Of a stretch of DNA of 64,000 bases, positions 1 through 8,114 are shown piece by piece (within the stretch, counting starts at the first letter, position 1; each line of letters starts with the position of its first letter). The notes beneath the pieces are model-generated. The model was not told where the DNA came from. It saw nothing but the letters and a program-made list of their open reading frames with translations, and did not search any database. Both the position numbers and the translations under genes were made by a program. The DNA comes from Pyxidicoccus xibeiensis (GTDB taxonomy: Bacteria > Myxococcota > Myxococcia > Myxococcales > Myxococcaceae): assembly GCF_024198175.1 (NCBI RefSeq), contig NZ_JAJVKV010000001.1, forward strand, positions 124,001-188,000, written 5' to 3'.

Positions 1-139
1 CATGAAGAAGGTGCTGGAGGGCGGCGGCACGGAGACGAAGGAGCCCTCGGACCTCGGCTTCATGTACCAGCGCAGCTTCGCGGACCTGGACGGCCACCAG
101 TGGGAGATCTTCTGGATGGACCCCAAGGCGGCCCAGTAG
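1..139 (+). CDS. VOC (glyoxalase/extradiol) family protein, C-terminal fragment
   Basis: This is the last 45 codons of a gene cut by the left window edge, reading from base 2 to TAG at 137-139. The segment SFADLDGHQWEIFWMDP is the typical last strand of VOC-fold proteins (glyoxalase/bleomycin-resistance type), where D-x-D-G-H-x-W-E supplies the final metal-binding Glu. Substrate cannot be told from this fragment. It converges on the MarR gene with 16 bp between stops. Confidence 0.75.
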   Translation, partial: MKKVLEGGGTETKEPSDLGFMYQRSFADLDGHQWEIFWMDPKAAQ

Positions 140-155
140 TCCCGAAGCCCCGGGC

Positions 156-701
156 TCAGGGGTCCCGGAGCGCGGGGATGCCGGAGGCGACCTTGGCCAT
201 CAGCGTCCTCAAGGTGGTGCGCTCATCCTCGCTGAGGTTCGCCATGAGCGCGCCGATGCGGCGGTAGTGGTCGGGGAGCATGCCCTCGAGCAGGCGCCGG
301 GCCTTCGGGGTGAGGTGCACCGTGTACATCCGGCGGTCCTCGGGATGGTCCTCGCGGGAGATGAGGCCGTCCTTCTCCAGCGTGTCGAGCAGGCCCGTCA
401 TGGTGGCCCGGCTGACGCCCGAGCTCTCCGCCAGGTCCGCCGGCGTCAGCGCCATGTCCCCCGTCTCCTCGGAGGAGTACAGGCGCACGAGCACGATGAA
501 GCGCCCCATGGACAGCCCATGCCGTGCGACGTGCGCGTCGAAGGCACCGGACAAATCATTGGACATCTTCATCAGCGTGACGACCGTCTCGATGGCGCTC
601 GTGTCGAGCTCGGGGAAGCGCTGGGCCAGTCGCTTCAGCCGCTCGTAGCGGGTCAGGGGGGTGTCGGGCGAGGCCATGGGTATCCGGAGCGCAGTGCCCA
701 T
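156..701 (-). CDS. MarR family transcriptional regulator
   Basis: 181 aa, normal for MarR dimers. Residues about 86-113 (TPADLAESSGVSRATMTGLL) form the DNA-recognition helix-turn-helix, followed by the beta wing at about 117-127 with the D-x-R-R-M-Y signature. The ATG at 701 is preceded by AGGAG at 8 nt spacing, so the full-length start is favoured over the internal Met at residue 9. MarR proteins are usually repressors released by small phenolic or oxidative ligands. The ligand is not predictable. An inverted repeat overlapping the ribosome-binding site suggests autorepression and control of the divergent gene at 777. Confidence 0.9.
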   Translation of the reverse strand: MGTALRIPMASPDTPLTRYERLKRLAQRFPELDTSAIETVVTLMKMSNDLSGAFDAHVARHGLSMGRFIVLVRLYSSEETGDMALTPADLAESSGVSRATMTGLLDTLEKDGLISREDHPEDRRMYTVHLTPKARRLLEGMLPDHYRRIGALMANLSEDERTTLRTLMAKVASGIPALRDP

Positions 702-711
702 GTCGTAAGGC

Positions 712-735
712 TCCTAATGATTTTCTGCAATAGGA
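712..735. promoter_or_regulatory. Putative MarR operator (inverted repeat)
   Basis: TCCTAATG and CAATAGGA form an inverted repeat with 7 of 8 paired positions and an 8-nt A/T-rich spacer. It sits in the MarR/777 intergenic region, covers the MarR Shine-Dalgarno sequence, and is markedly A/T-rich against its surroundings. Length and symmetry fit a MarR dimer site. That this MarR binds it is inference. Confidence 0.5.
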
Positions 736-776
736 AAGAAGGGAGGGCAGGCGGGACGGGGGGCGCGCTCTCCGTT

Positions 777-1022
777 ATGGGTGCTCACGTGCTGGACGTG
801 AAGGACCCCATCGTGCAGGCGGCACTGCGGACCGCATGCGAGGAGGCCGGGCTGCCGGACTCGCTGCGCGGCTGCGTGTATCCCCTGCTGAGGGAGCCGG
901 AGGGCGACTGGCCCACCTGCTGCGGTGGAGGCTGCCTGCCATGCTCTTCCACACTCGTGGACGTAGCGGCTCGCACGCTGGTGCTGCTGGGCACGCCCCG
1001 CCGCTCGCCCATTCCAGGGTGA
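777..1022 (+). CDS. Small cysteine-rich hypothetical protein
   Basis: 81 aa with no signal peptide or membrane segment. Six cysteines are present, four clustered at residues 48-56 (TCCGGGCLPC), which could bind metal. The N-terminus DPIVQAALRTACEEAGLPD is helical. I do not recognise a family. ATG 777 lacks a strong Shine-Dalgarno; an in-frame ATG near 717 lies inside the putative operator and would add about 20 unlikely residues. It is divergent from the MarR gene and may be its target. Confidence 0.6.
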   Translation: MGAHVLDVKDPIVQAALRTACEEAGLPDSLRGCVYPLLREPEGDWPTCCGGGCLPCSSTLVDVAARTLVLLGTPRRSPIPG

Positions 1023-1067
1023 GTCCGGACCTGGGGGCGCGCGGGGCCGCGGGCGTCATAGGCTTGC

Positions 1068-1625
1068 ATGGACATGAATCCCATCATCCATGCCGAGCTC
1101 GCGTGGCTCGCGGCCCAGGGCCTGCGCGAGCGCAGGGACCGCATCCTCGTCGTGTGCGCCGGGCTGGCGCCGGACCTGGACGGCCTCACGCTGCTCGCCG
1201 GTGAGGAGCTCTACGGGCGCTATCACCACGTCCTCTTCCACGGCTACGTGGGCGCGCTCGTCACCATGGCGGTGTGCGTGGCGCTGGCGCGGCAGCGCGT
1301 CCGGGTGGCCGGCCTGTCGCTCTTCGCCTTCCACCTCCACCTGCTGTGCGACCTGGCGGGCAGCGGCCCCGGCTGGCCCATCTTCTACTTCTGGCCCACC
1401 AGCATGCGGGAGTGGTTCTGGGACGGGCAGTGGGACCTCGCCTCCTGGCAGAACAGCGTCATCGGCCTCGCCGTCACGCTGGCGTGCCTCGCCTGTGCCC
1501 TGCGCTGGCGGCGCACCTTCGTGGAGGTGTTCTCCGTCCGCTGGGACGCGGAGGTGACGCGCACGCTGCGGCGCCGGTTCCTCGGAGAGGCGGACTCTCC
1601 GGGGCCCACACCGCCGGCCGCCTGA
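1068..1625 (+). CDS. Membrane-bound metal-dependent hydrolase, YdjM/DUF457-like
   Basis: 185 aa with about three hydrophobic segments and metal-ligand-like residues in the order expected for YdjM-type integral membrane hydrolases: H8 (NPIIHAE), D36/D38 (APDLDG), H53/H54/H58 (YHHVLFHG) and H89/H91/D95 (FHLHLLCD). The family is thought to be zinc-dependent but substrates are unknown. Start is ATG 1068; ATG 1074 is equally possible. The last codons lie in a 63-bp tandem duplication shared with the 3' flank. Confidence 0.75.
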   Translation: MDMNPIIHAELAWLAAQGLRERRDRILVVCAGLAPDLDGLTLLAGEELYGRYHHVLFHGYVGALVTMAVCVALARQRVRVAGLSLFAFHLHLLCDLAGSGPGWPIFYFWPTSMREWFWDGQWDLASWQNSVIGLAVTLACLACALRWRRTFVEVFSVRWDAEVTRTLRRRFLGEADSPGPTPPAA

Positions 1626-1713
1626 GCCGCGCCCGCCGCCACTCGGGCCAGGGCCGACTCCTCGGGGCCCCCGCCGCCGGCCGCCTGGGCCGCGCCCGCC
1701 GTCACTCGGGCTG
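1591..1713. repeat. 63-bp imperfect tandem duplication across convergent stop codons
   Basis: Bases 1591-1650 recur at 1654-1713 with a 63-bp period and about 85-90% identity. Copy 1 contains the TGA stop of the membrane hydrolase. Copy 2 has TGG at that position and carries the stop of the minus-strand TPR gene. The duplication therefore pushed apart two convergent genes that previously ended almost back to back. Confidence 0.85.
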
Positions 1714-2841
1714 CGGACAGTCGCGCTCCAGCGCCCGCCGCTCTTCTTCCGGCATGGCGCGCGCCGTGTCGGGCGCGAGCGCGCGGAAGCGCTCACACTT
1801 CTCCTTCGCGTCCGGCTCCTGGCGCAGGTGACGTGTCACGGTGTCCGCCGCCCGCCGCAGCTGGCCCTTGCTCTTGTAGAGCTTCTCCAGCAGCACGTGC
1901 GTCTCCTCCGGCTTCGGGTTCTCCTGCAGCTGGCGCTCCGCCGCGCTGATGGCCTCGTCCACCCGGCCCTCCCGCGCCAGCTCCGACGCGCGCTCCAGGT
2001 CCTCCGTCTTCGTGCAGTAGGGCAAGAGCGACCGCACCCGCTGGGCCAGCGCGCCATCGGACTCGTAGAGCTTCGTATCCACGGAGCGCCAGATTTCGCA
2101 CCGCGTGCCCCGGCGCTCGCCCTGCATGAGGCGGGAGACCCGCTCCGTCAGCCGCGTCGCCGCGTCGGAGCGCCCCAGCTGCTGCAGCCGCTTCGCGAAG
2201 GACAGGTGGTCCACCGCGTCCTGCGAGTCCCGGTACGGGCTCACCTCCAGGTGCTTCTCGTAGCTCTTCACCGCCGCGTCCACCTCGCCCGACTTCAGCT
2301 CCGCCTGGGCCAGGTCCTTGTTCGCCTGCGGGTGCTTGGGGTTGAGCTCCACCGTGCGCCTGAGCAGCGGCACCCGCTCCGTGCTGTTCTTCCTGCGCAG
2401 GCTCAGCTCCCAGTAGGGCCGCGCGTCCTTCGTCTTGCGGCCCACCAGCTTCTCGTAGATGCCGAGCGCGCGCTCGCGCAGGCTCCCCCGCGAGCGGGCC
2501 TGCGGCGCCTCGCGGTACGACGTGTTCCAGTACGCCTGCGCCAGCGCGAGCTGCACGTCCGTGTTGTCCGGGTCCGTGCGCTCCGCTTCCTGGAGCAGGC
2601 TGATGGCCTTCTGGCAGCGGGCCTTGTCGAAGCCATCCGAGGCACAGGACTCCTGCGCCAGGCGGATGCCCTCCGTGCCCGCGGGGGACAGCTCGGCGGG
2701 CTTCGCCACCGACGGCGTCGGCGCGGCCGACGGAGGCTGCGGCGGCTCCGAAGGGGCCGGAGGCTGCGCGGGCGCCTGGGCCCAGGCCAGCGCCGGGACG
2801 AGCAGCGCCAGCCCGGCGATTCGGGTCGGAAACGAAGTCAT
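1702..2841 (-). CDS. Exported TPR-repeat protein
   Basis: 379 aa. Residues 1-22 (MTSFPTRIAGLALLVPALAWA) are a Sec signal peptide without lipobox, followed by a Pro/Ala-rich linker to about residue 50. The rest consists of tetratricopeptide-type helices, for example the segments VQLALAQAYW, QANKDLAQAEL and THVLLEKLYKSKGQLRRA. Such proteins are periplasmic scaffolds, but no partner is identifiable. ATG 2841 follows AGGAG at 7 nt, which rules out the longer open frame to 3234. It starts 14 bp after the peptidase lipoprotein gene and is probably co-transcribed with it. Confidence 0.8.
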   Translation of the reverse strand: MTSFPTRIAGLALLVPALAWAQAPAQPPAPSEPPQPPSAAPTPSVAKPAELSPAGTEGIRLAQESCASDGFDKARCQKAISLLQEAERTDPDNTDVQLALAQAYWNTSYREAPQARSRGSLRERALGIYEKLVGRKTKDARPYWELSLRRKNSTERVPLLRRTVELNPKHPQANKDLAQAELKSGEVDAAVKSYEKHLEVSPYRDSQDAVDHLSFAKRLQQLGRSDAATRLTERVSRLMQGERRGTRCEIWRSVDTKLYESDGALAQRVRSLLPYCTKTEDLERASELAREGRVDEAISAAERQLQENPKPEETHVLLEKLYKSKGQLRRAADTVTRHLRQEPDAKEKCERFRALAPDTARAMPEEERRALERDCPQPE

Positions 2842-2855
2842 GGGTCGCTCCTTGC

Positions 2856-4055
2856 TCACCGCTCCACGTGGACGTGGTCGGCGGCTTCGTCGTTGCAGTC
2901 GAGGAACGTCGTCGGGCCGTTCTCGCTGTAGCTGTCGTCCTCGCCGACGAGGCGGATGCCCGCCAGCTCCACGATGCACATGAGGTGGCTCGCGTCCTTG
3001 CCCGGGATGGCGAGGAAGCGCGGGTCCAGGTCCAGGGCCATGCCCCGCGTGTGCCGGCTGTCGATGGACTTCGAGCCGACGAACCGGTTGCGCTGCGGGT
3101 TGCGGTACGCGCTGGTGATGATGGTCTCCAGCTTCACCTGCGTCTTCCGGTTGTTGGCGAGCGTGTCGGCGATGCGGTTGGGCCCGGCGAGGATGGGTCC
3201 CGAGCAGCCGTTGTTGATGCGCTTGCCCGCGCACACGTCGTCGCCCTTGGGCTCGGTGTCGCCCAGCGGCCCCAGCATCAGCACCGACGGGCCGGGGGAC
3301 ACCACGACGGAGCTGGGGCTCGGGGCCTGCGCGCCCACCCGCACCACCTGCACGTCGTCATTGAGCAGGCGGTTCACCTCCGCCTCCAGGTCGCTCGCGA
3401 GCCGGTCCAGCTCGCCCGGGTTCTCCTCGACGATGACGGTGTAGTTGCCCCGGTTGAGCGTGGGGCGTCCCGGCACGCGCACGTGGGCGAGCGTCGGCTT
3501 GAACTGCGTGCCGTAGTCCACGTACTCCTGCCGGAGGATGTCCGCCTCCTCCTGGCGGACGAAGGTGGTGGGCGGCAGCTTCGCCTCCAGCGTGCGGCCC
3601 TCCAGCGCCAGCGAGGCCACCACCTCGTACTCCAGCGGCTGGTTGGGCTCCCGGCTGCCGGTGAGCGGCAGCGCCGAGCTGCCCCGGAACACCAGCTCCG
3701 CGCCCGTCGCCTCGGCGGGGGCGGCGGGTCCGGTGTGCGTGCCCACCGGGCGCACCGTCCAGCGGATGGCCTCCGCCAGCTTCGCGTCGCCGCCCTGCAC
3801 CCGGGCGCGCGCCACCATCTCCTCCTGTGTGACGAAGGAGGTCCGGAGCGGCGCCGTGCCCGCCTGCCGGGTGAAGACCTCGGTGATTTCCAGCGTCACC
3901 TCACGGCCGCCGGACTCCGCCGAGTCCTCCGCCAGCGGCGGGCCACTGCCACCAGTCCCCGGCCCGCCTTCGTCCCCATCACCGCACTTGCAACCCGAGG
4001 CCAGCACGACCCAGGACAGGGCCACGACCAGCCACCCGCGTGGAGTCTTCTTCAC
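2856..4055 (-). CDS. Lipoprotein with C-terminal M15/VanY-type peptidase domain
   Basis: 399 aa. The N-terminus is a lipoprotein signal (lipobox LASGC) followed by a Gly-rich spacer. Residues about 50-170 look like a beta-sandwich. The C-terminus carries the M15 zinc signature: SxHxxGxAxD at 333-342 (H335 and D342) and H-V-H at 394-396. Members cleave D-alanyl bonds of peptidoglycan peptides, so this is probably a periplasm-facing cell-wall carboxypeptidase. An acidic residue that would serve as catalytic Glu (E392-region DHVHVE) is not certain. First gene of a two-gene minus-strand unit with the TPR protein. Confidence 0.75.
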   Translation of the reverse strand: MKKTPRGWLVVALSWVVLASGCKCGDGDEGGPGTGGSGPPLAEDSAESGGREVTLEITEVFTRQAGTAPLRTSFVTQEEMVARARVQGGDAKLAEAIRWTVRPVGTHTGPAAPAEATGAELVFRGSSALPLTGSREPNQPLEYEVVASLALEGRTLEAKLPPTTFVRQEEADILRQEYVDYGTQFKPTLAHVRVPGRPTLNRGNYTVIVEENPGELDRLASDLEAEVNRLLNDDVQVVRVGAQAPSPSSVVVSPGPSVLMLGPLGDTEPKGDDVCAGKRINNGCSGPILAGPNRIADTLANNRKTQVKLETIITSAYRNPQRNRFVGSKSIDSRHTRGMALDLDPRFLAIPGKDASHLMCIVELAGIRLVGEDDSYSENGPTTFLDCNDEAADHVHVER

Positions 4056-4323
4056 GAGCGCTCACCCCCCACCGCGCCATCCGGGGAAGTCCCGCGAGGC
4101 ACGGCCGTGTAGCGACGTGCGGCATCTTGTGCACGCGCACTGGCGCGGCCAGGACTCCTGCGCCGGCGGTGTCGATGAGAGGACGCGTGCGCGCGCGACG
4201 ACGCACTCTCCGACGCTGCCCCTGCCCCGGGAGGCACCGCCGCCGCTTCCGGCGCCCTCCCGTGAGGCCACACAGCGGGTGAAGAAGGTGACAGTTGCTT
4301 CCTGAAGAGGACAGCATGGCGGG
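4056..4323. other. Divergent intergenic region, peptidase lipoprotein / MuiA operon
   Basis: 268 bp hold the promoters of both flanking operons. Apart from a CG-alternating stretch around 4185-4200, I see no clear promoter hexamers, palindrome or small gene. The downstream gene must start at ATG 4324 because an in-frame TGA lies at 4303 and no other start codon intervenes. Confidence 0.4.
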
Positions 4324-6486
4324 ATGCTCCTTCTCGGACTCGGGCTGCTCGCCTCGAGCGTGCTGCCGGCCGCCACCGACGCACCCGTCACCTCCGTCAC
4401 CGTCTTCAGCGACCGGGCGCGCGTGGTGCGCACCGCCACCGTCACCGTCACCGGTGCCCAGCGCGTGGAGCTTCCCCGGCTGCGCGGCTTCGTGGACCCC
4501 GCCTCCATCCGCGTCGAGGCCCAGGGCGCCGAAGTCACACACGTGGACGTGCGCGCCGTCAGCGCCCAGGCCTTCTCGCAGGACTCGGCGCGCAAGCTGC
4601 TGGACCGGCTGGAGCAGGTCGACGAGGCCCTGGTGCGCAACCAGGCCGAGCGCGACGCGTACCGCGCCCAGCTCGAGGCGCTCCGCCGCGTCCGGCCCAC
4701 GGTGCGCGCCGAGGACGCCTCGGAGCAGCGCCCGCCGTCGCGCACGCAGACCTCCGGCGCGGACCCGGCCGCGTGGAGCACCGCCGCCACCTTCCTGGTG
4801 GACACCGCGGCCCGGCTGGAGGCCCGGCTGCGTGAGCTGGAGGAGCAGTCCCGGACGCTGGCGGCGGAGCGACACCAGCAGGCCGCCAAGGCGGCGGAGC
4901 TGGGCGGCGCGCCCCGGCAGCCCGGTGTGGAGGTGGCCGCCACCCTGAGCGGCAACGGCCCGGCGAAGGTGCTGCTCACCTACTTCACCACCGGCGCCCG
5001 CTGGTACCCGCGCTACGAGCTGCAGCTCCAGCCGGAGTCGCAGCGCGTGCAGGTGGCCTTCTACGGCCGCGTCAGCCAGGAGACCGGCGAGGACTGGGAG
5101 GGCGCGCAGCTCGCGCTGAGCACCGCCCTGCCCTCCACCGCCACCGTCCTGCCGAAGCTCACCACCTGGAAGCTGGGCTCCAGCGAGCGCTTCATCCCCA
5201 CGCCGCTGCCGCACGACGAGGTCTTCCGCCCGGCGCCGCCCGCGCCCCCGCTCGGCCGTCCGACTGACCCCGAGTCCGAGCTGCGCCAGAAGCTCCTCGC
5301 GCGCGCGGGCCAGCCTGACCCGACGAGCACACCCGCGCCGTCCTCGGAGTCGAGCGCCGGCCAGTCGAGCCAGCTGCGGGGCACGGTCATCGACGCCCAG
5401 TCCCGGCAGCCGGTGCCCGACGTGGTCATCACCGTCACCAGCTCCGCGTTCCCCGGGGAGCAGACGGCGGTGACGGACGCCCAGGGCAACTACCTCCTCC
5501 CCTCGCTGCCTCCCGGCGTCTACACGCTGAGCTTCGAGAAGGAGGACTTCCGGATGCACAGGCGCCCCGACATCCAGCTCCGCAGCCAGCGCAACATCCG
5601 GGTGAACGTGGAGCTGCTGCCGGAGTCCCTGGGGGAAGTGGCGGAGGTGGTCGGCGCCCCGCCGACCATCGACGTCGGCTCCACCACCGCGGGCGTCAAC
5701 GTCGACCAGGAGTTCATCAAGCGGGTCGCCGTGGCGCGTCCGGGCGGCAAGGGCGGCGCGGCCCGCTCCTTCGAATCCCTGGCGGAAGCACCGACGTCCG
5801 TGGGGCTGACGCCACCATCGGCCTGGACACGGCCCCAGGTGGACCCACGCCTGCCCGCGGCGCTCGCGGGAGGCTATGACCTGACGTTCAGCTCGCAGCG
5901 TCCGGAGACGGTGCGCAGCGGCCAGGGCGAGCGCAGCATCCCCCTGGTGTCCGAGTCCTGGCCGGTGCAGGTGGAGCGCAAGGTGTTCCCCGCGCTCGCG
6001 CCGGACGCATTCCTGGTGGCGCGGCTCGCGAGCCCCTCCCAGCGCGTGCTCCCGGGAGGCGAGGCCGCCCTCTTCGTCGGCGCGGACCCGGCCGGCACCG
6101 CCACGCTGGAGACGGTGGTGCCGAAGCAGTCCTTCACGCTGCCGCTCGGCCTCGACCGCGGGGTGCGCACGGCGCGCAACGTGCGGCTGCTCCAGGCGGA
6201 GAAGGGCCTGCTCTCGAAGGACGACCTGGGCACGTACGAGGTGTCCATCGAGGTGCCGAATCCGTACCCGTTCCCGCTGCCGGTGAGCGTGGTGGACCAG
6301 TGGCCGCTGAACACCGACGGGAAGGTGGAGGTGGCGCTCTTGAAGACCGAGCCCTTCGCGGAGCAGGACCCGAAGAAGGGCGAGCTCCAGTGGAACCTGG
6401 TGGTGCCCGCCTCCGGGAAGACCACCGTCTCCTTCCAATACACCCTGCGCCGCCCCCGGGGCTGGCGCCTGTACCAGCAGCACTGA
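4324..6486 (+). CDS. MuiA/DUF4139 family protein with inserted carboxypeptidase-regulatory / TonB-receptor-like segment
   Basis: 720 aa with a hydrophobic, signal-like N-terminus. The flanks match mucoidy-inhibitor MuiA/DUF4139 proteins: VTVFSDRARVVRTATV at about 20-35 (DUF4140), a coiled coil at about 95-180, and DUF4139 features including YPRYELQL, TGEDWEGAQLALST and the C-terminal NPYPFPLPVSVVDQWP. At about 345-495 these are interrupted by a carboxypeptidase-regulatory fold (LRGTVIDAQSRQPVPDVVIT) and a segment resembling the start of myxobacterial TonB-dependent receptors (VGSTTAGVNVDQEFIKRV, then GKGGAARSFESLAEAP). The plug and barrel are absent. MuiA function is unknown beyond an exopolysaccharide-related phenotype in some bacteria. 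The next gene, 10 bp downstream, is a paralogue without the insert. Confidence 0.8.
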   Translation: MLLLGLGLLASSVLPAATDAPVTSVTVFSDRARVVRTATVTVTGAQRVELPRLRGFVDPASIRVEAQGAEVTHVDVRAVSAQAFSQDSARKLLDRLEQVDEALVRNQAERDAYRAQLEALRRVRPTVRAEDASEQRPPSRTQTSGADPAAWSTAATFLVDTAARLEARLRELEEQSRTLAAERHQQAAKAAELGGAPRQPGVEVAATLSGNGPAKVLLTYFTTGARWYPRYELQLQPESQRVQVAFYGRVSQETGEDWEGAQLALSTALPSTATVLPKLTTWKLGSSERFIPTPLPHDEVFRPAPPAPPLGRPTDPESELRQKLLARAGQPDPTSTPAPSSESSAGQSSQLRGTVIDAQSRQPVPDVVITVTSSAFPGEQTAVTDAQGNYLLPSLPPGVYTLSFEKEDFRMHRRPDIQLRSQRNIRVNVELLPESLGEVAEVVGAPPTIDVGSTTAGVNVDQEFIKRVAVARPGGKGGAARSFESLAEAPTSVGLTPPSAWTRPQVDPRLPAALAGGYDLTFSSQRPETVRSGQGERSIPLVSESWPVQVERKVFPALAPDAFLVARLASPSQRVLPGGEAALFVGADPAGTATLETVVPKQSFTLPLGLDRGVRTARNVRLLQAEKGLLSKDDLGTYEVSIEVPNPYPFPLPVSVVDQWPLNTDGKVEVALLKTEPFAEQDPKKGELQWNLVVPASGKTTVSFQYTLRRPRGWRLYQQH

Positions 6487-6496
6487 GGAGCGCGCC

Positions 6497-8062
6497 ATGC
6501 ATGCCCTGCCCCTGACTGTCTGGGCGCTCGTCGCCTCCGCCAAGGTGTCCACCGTCGTCGTGTACCCGGACCGCGCGCAGGTGACGCGCGTGGAGACGGT
6601 GACGTGCAACGGCCCCACCAGCGCCCGCTTCGAGGCCATTCCTCCCGCCGCCGCGCCGGACAGCCTCCGCGCGAGGGCGGTGGGCGCCGCGGTGGAGGGG
6701 CTCGTCAGCGAGGAGCGCACGCGCGAGACGGCCTATGGCCCGGAGCGCGCGAAGCTGGAGGCCCGCCGCGACGCGCTCGAGCGCGAGGAGGCGGTGCTGG
6801 ACGACGCCGCGGAGCGGGCGAAGGACCTGGCGAAGCTGGCCCAGGGCTTCACGGACGTGGCGGTGGACCGCGTCACCCGCGAGCTGACGGGCGGACGGCC
6901 GGACACGCGTGCGTGGGCCGCGGCCTTCGACTCGGCGATGGCGGTGCGGCTGCGCGCGGTGGCGGAGGAGCAGGCGACGGCCGCGAAGCGGCGGGAGCTG
7001 AAGCAGCGGCGCGACGAGGTGGAGGCGGAGCTGAACCGCGTGGAGGGCGCGGCCTCGAAGAAGGAGCGCCACGTGGAGGTGCGGCTGTCGTGTCCCGCGG
7101 GCACGCAGGCACGGGTGGAGCTGACGTACCTGGTGGGCGGTGCGAAGTGGGAGCCGGCGTACGAGGCGCGCGCGGACGAGGCCTCGCAGACGGTGGAGCT
7201 GACGACGCTGGCCACGGTGCGCCAGGCGACGGGCGAGGACTGGGCGGGCGCGAAGCTGCTGCTGTCCACGGCGCTGCCGCGCCAGGACGCGACGCCTCCG
7301 GAGGTGAGGCCGCTGTACGTCTTCGCGGAGGAGCGCGAGAAGGAGCGCAAGGTGCTGGTGCGCCGCGACGAGCAGCAGCAGCACGCCGAGACGGGCGACG
7401 CGCTGGACGCGGTGGCGGCGCAGGGGCTGCGCGCGGCGGCGCAGGGCTTGTCCGTGCAGTTGGAGGCGCAGGAGGCGGTGCGAGTCCCCGGGGACGGCAG
7501 CGAGGTGCGGGTGCGGGTGGCGCGGACGCGGCTGAAGGCGGGCTTCACGTGGCGCACGGTGCCCAAGCTGCACCCGGTGGTGTTCCGCGTGGCCCGGGTG
7601 ACGAACGCGGCGCCCTTCCCGCTGCTGCCGGGGGTGGTGGACGTGTACCGGGAGACCGGCTTCCTGGGGCGGCAGTCCCTGTCACGCGTGGCGCAGGGCG
7701 CGCCGTTCGAGCTGACCTTCGGCGTGGAGGAGGGGCTGCGCGTGGAGCGGCAGGTGGTGCAGGAGCTGCAGACGGACAAGGGGCTCTTCAACGACAAGCG
7801 GCGCTTCCGGTACGTCTACCGCTTCGAGCTGGCCAACCTCCGCCCGCGCGCGGAGGTGGTGGAATTGTCCGAGCACGTCCCCGTGTCCGAGCTGGATGAC
7901 GTGAAGGTGGAGCTGGAGCCGGAGACGACGGCGGGCCACGTGCTGCAGCCCGCGGACGGAATCGCCACGTGGAAGGTGAAGCTGGCCCCGGGCGAGAAGC
8001 GCACCTTGGACCTCGCCTTCCACGTGGACGCGCCATCCAGCTACGACACCGGAGGGCTGTAG
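6497..8062 (+). CDS. MuiA/DUF4139 family protein
   Basis: 521 aa. DUF4140 lies at the N-terminus (VSTVVVYPDRAQVTRVETV), a long coiled coil at about 75-185, and DUF4139 from about 195 (RVELTYLVGGAKWEPAYEAR, TGEDWAGAKLLLSTALPRQD) to the end. The start is a short hydrophobic stretch, so export is possible but not obvious. It follows its paralogue by 10 bp in one operon. Its last 82 bp (7981-8062) recur twice downstream, after each immunity gene. Confidence 0.85.
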   Translation: MHALPLTVWALVASAKVSTVVVYPDRAQVTRVETVTCNGPTSARFEAIPPAAAPDSLRARAVGAAVEGLVSEERTRETAYGPERAKLEARRDALEREEAVLDDAAERAKDLAKLAQGFTDVAVDRVTRELTGGRPDTRAWAAAFDSAMAVRLRAVAEEQATAAKRRELKQRRDEVEAELNRVEGAASKKERHVEVRLSCPAGTQARVELTYLVGGAKWEPAYEARADEASQTVELTTLATVRQATGEDWAGAKLLLSTALPRQDATPPEVRPLYVFAEEREKERKVLVRRDEQQQHAETGDALDAVAAQGLRAAAQGLSVQLEAQEAVRVPGDGSEVRVRVARTRLKAGFTWRTVPKLHPVVFRVARVTNAAPFPLLPGVVDVYRETGFLGRQSLSRVAQGAPFELTFGVEEGLRVERQVVQELQTDKGLFNDKRRFRYVYRFELANLRPRAEVVELSEHVPVSELDDVKVELEPETTAGHVLQPADGIATWKVKLAPGEKRTLDLAFHVDAPSSYDTGGL

Positions 8063-8064
8063 GG

Positions 8065-8083
8065 CTTCATACGGGGTATGAAG
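8065..8083. promoter_or_regulatory. Perfect inverted repeat upstream of first toxin gene
   Basis: CTTCATAC-GGG-GTATGAAG is a perfect 8-bp inverted repeat beginning 2 bp after the MuiA stop and 32 bp before the toxin ATG. It could be an operator or a small hairpin. In the second module only the right arm (GTATGAAG, near 9607-9614) survives, so a symmetric site is not needed in both copies. Confidence 0.45.
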
Positions 8084-8106
8084 CTCCCGGAACCCACCTC
8101 GGGAGC
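8083..8106 (+). terminator. Hairpin between muiA and toxin 1
   Basis: GCTCCCG and CGGGAGC pair over a 10-nt loop, 8 nt before the toxin ATG (8115). The second module keeps an extended version of this hairpin at 9613-9638. No T-run follows, so it may be a GC-type terminator/attenuator or a 5'-UTR structure limiting toxin translation. Confidence 0.45.
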
Positions 8107-8114
8107 AGGCGGAC

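Noticed and set aside
4185..4205. Z-DNA or phase-variable CG repeat
   Set aside because: The alternating stretch is short and irregular.
3979..6720. 913-codon minus-strand frame opposite the first MuiA gene
   Set aside because: Antisense shadow of a well-supported gene, no recognisable domain.
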